Positions 62,859-64,000 of a stretch of 64,000 nucleotides of DNA are shown here, piece after piece (the first letter of the stretch is position 1; each line of letters opens with the position of its first letter). The stretch covers positions 72,697-136,696 of the forward strand of contig NZ_LUHJ01000050.1 of NCBI RefSeq assembly GCF_001597745.1. Reading direction: 5' to 3'. Below the pieces are notes generated by a model. The model was not told the DNA's origin and ran no database searches. It saw only the letters and a list, made by a program, of their open reading frames with translations. This stretch comes from Anabaena sp. 4-3 (GTDB taxonomy: Bacteria; Cyanobacteriota; Cyanobacteriia; Cyanobacteriales; Nostocaceae). The position numbers and the translations under genes were made by a program.

Positions 62859-63803
62859 ATGATGGCAGAAAAAAGTATTTATCCAATCAACACAAATAAC
62901 TCATTGATACTGATGGAAGACTTGCAAAAAGACAGCACTAGCAAAATATTTAATGCTGATTTAGCGTTTATCGCTTTCTGTTTCTTGATAGTTTTATTTG
63001 GATTTGGTTACACGCTGACCATCCTGCCAGAAATCGCAGAATCTCAGTTAATTAATCAAACTCGCACCTGTATTACTGGTGGTTGGAAATTTGGCTTGAT
63101 TGTCACCCACATTCTCACTTTTGCCTTGATTCCGTTGGCAATGAGAATTTTTTATGGTGGCTTAAAAAATTTGGGATTGGGATTCAGAGTTATTTTTGCT
63201 TCCCAACTAGGACTAGCTTTTATTATGGTGGCGATCGCCTCTGAAATAGGCTGGCACGTTACCCAATGCTGGTATTATGCTAACGATTTTACCATGCTGA
63301 ATTTCATGTTCTATTTTTTCCTGATTTCAGCATTTGTATTGTGGTCTGATGGCTTGGTGATCAAAACAACTTTCCTCACCAGATTAGTTAACATTTTGTT
63401 CGCCATCAGTTTGTTAGTTGTATCTATTTTATACCCTTTAGGGTATAAAGCTAATAACCCCAGTTTTAAAGTTCCAATCTATATTGCACTTACTATAGTT
63501 TTTGCAGTTTTGACTTATCGAGGTTATAAACTTCTCAAAGATTGGAAAATTATTCTTGTGCCAATTTTTTCAGTAGGAGTTAACTTAACTTTTGTATTTC
63601 TTCTAGACAAGTATGGCGGCAATCCCTATACAGATCCACAAGTGACTTTCAATGCTTTATTTCATATCCTGCATGACTTAGGCGGAACAGAAGCAGGAGT
63701 AGCTATCTTCACATGGTTAGTCTATGACAAAGGTATTGCTCAATTTAGGAGCAATAATCCAGAAAAATTAACCACAAGCAAAATATTAGCCACCAAAAAT
63801 TAG
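62859..63803 (+). CDS. Multi-pass membrane protein, unknown function
   Basis: From ATG 62859 the protein is 314 residues with about eight hydrophobic helices, starting near residue 35 ('LAFIAFCFLIVLFGFGYTL'). A recurring layout includes 'GWKFGLIVTHILTFALIPLAMRIFYGG', 'EIGWHVTQCWYY' and 'FHILHDLGGTEAGVAIFTWLVY'; His residues in the helices could bind a cofactor or metal, but I recognise no family. It lies 138 bp after the secreted protein gene, and a further membrane protein gene starts 5 bases after its stop. Confidence 0.75.
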   Translation: MMAEKSIYPINTNNSLILMEDLQKDSTSKIFNADLAFIAFCFLIVLFGFGYTLTILPEIAESQLINQTRTCITGGWKFGLIVTHILTFALIPLAMRIFYGGLKNLGLGFRVIFASQLGLAFIMVAIASEIGWHVTQCWYYANDFTMLNFMFYFFLISAFVLWSDGLVIKTTFLTRLVNILFAISLLVVSILYPLGYKANNPSFKVPIYIALTIVFAVLTYRGYKLLKDWKIILVPIFSVGVNLTFVFLLDKYGGNPYTDPQVTFNALFHILHDLGGTEAGVAIFTWLVYDKGIAQFRSNNPEKLTTSKILATKN

Positions 63804-63808
63804 CAAAT

Positions 63809-64000
63809 ATGCTCCTATCAATATTTGATGCTGGGAAGATGAACAACATTTTGTTAATTTTGTATCCTTTGGGACATCTGACACTAGCTGCGATCGCATG
63901 GCTATTAATCGGTTGGGGAATTAGTCTGTGGCGAAAATCATCTAGCCTAGCAATGATTGTTACTCCCTTATTGTTAGTCAGTCTCAGCTATGACAATTTT
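63809..64000 (+). CDS. Membrane protein, 3' end outside window
   Basis: The frame is open from ATG 63809 (or 63839, 'MNNILLILYPLGHLTLAAIA') to the window edge, 64 codons. Hydrophobic stretches 'ILLILYPLGHLTLAAIAWLLIGWGI' and 'SLAMIVTPLLLVSLSY' indicate a membrane protein. It starts five bases after the previous membrane gene, so they form an operon. The family cannot be judged from the fragment. Confidence 0.6.
   Translation, partial: MLLSIFDAGKMNNILLILYPLGHLTLAAIAWLLIGWGISLWRKSSSLAMIVTPLLLVSLSYDNF

Overview
The window looks like a chromosomal segment of a filamentous, heterocyst-forming cyanobacterium of the Nostoc/Anabaena (Nostocales) group. Four things support this. It carries a hupL gene split by a developmentally excised element with an XisC-type recombinase. 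It has many HIP1 palindromes (GCGATCGC). It has heptamer-type short tandem repeats (CCCCAGT-like and CATTAGT-like) in many gaps. It has typical cyanobacterial genes such as a CBS-CP12 protein and an NHL/TPR/NifU-Rieske extension of the hyp cluster. I cannot name the strain. As I recall, hupW of Nostoc PCC 7120 is far from hupSL, whereas here it lies close by, so this is probably not that genome.

Layout. 1-6.3 kb: 3' part of a giant PKD-repeat surface protein, overlapped at its end by a convergent tRNA-Ala(CGC). 6.4-12.5 kb: HAD hydrolase; an rtcB RNA ligase gene split by a 1,044-nt group I intron that carries a LAGLIDADG endonuclease ORF; a GH57 glycosidase; a CnfU-type Fe-S scaffold. 12.8-21 kb: a Uma2-type nuclease-like protein, a histidine kinase, lepA, a GT4 glycosyltransferase and a cyanophycinase-like protein. 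21.2-23.4 kb: a CRISPR array of 27 repeats, probably transcribed leftwards, with no cas genes in the window. 23.4-31.4 kb: cysteine desulfurase, PrxQ, GH31 glucosidase, DUF389 and AI-2E membrane proteins, a Coq4-like protein.

31.6-58.0 kb is a nearly complete uptake-hydrogenase locus. The leftward genes are two small membrane proteins, NifU-Rieske, TPR, NHL, hypF, hypC, hypD, a tautomerase, hypE, hypA and hypB. The rightward genes are hupS and hupL, with the hupL protease gene hupW downstream. HypA-F build and insert the NiFe(CN)2CO centre of HupL, HupW trims the HupL C-terminus, and the five genes in front of hypF are candidates for small-subunit Fe-S assembly. hupL is interrupted by an 8,187-bp element bounded by a perfect 17-bp direct repeat. 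Removing one repeat plus the element restores a continuous 531-codon hupL. Besides xisC, the element carries an AAA/PD-(D/E)XK protein and a two-gene restriction-modification system with fused nuclease and methylase.

54-64 kb: a toxin-antitoxin pair, a secreted RNase T2, a stop-interrupted LRAT-like gene with an internal duplication next to hupW, an ankyrin/SagB-type nitroreductase operon, a CBS protein with a cysteine-free CP12 tail, a 1.1-kb non-coding stretch, a small secreted protein and two membrane proteins, the last cut by the window edge.

The most interesting items are the group I intron in the conserved GGG-NHF motif of rtcB (P1 and P10 pairings can be drawn, and the endonuclease stop codon straddles the splice site), the restriction system inside the hupL excision element, the repeat-derived in-frame insertion in hypF, the nested palindromic elements, and the cysteine-free CP12 domain. 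All assignments come from reading the sequence; no searches were run.
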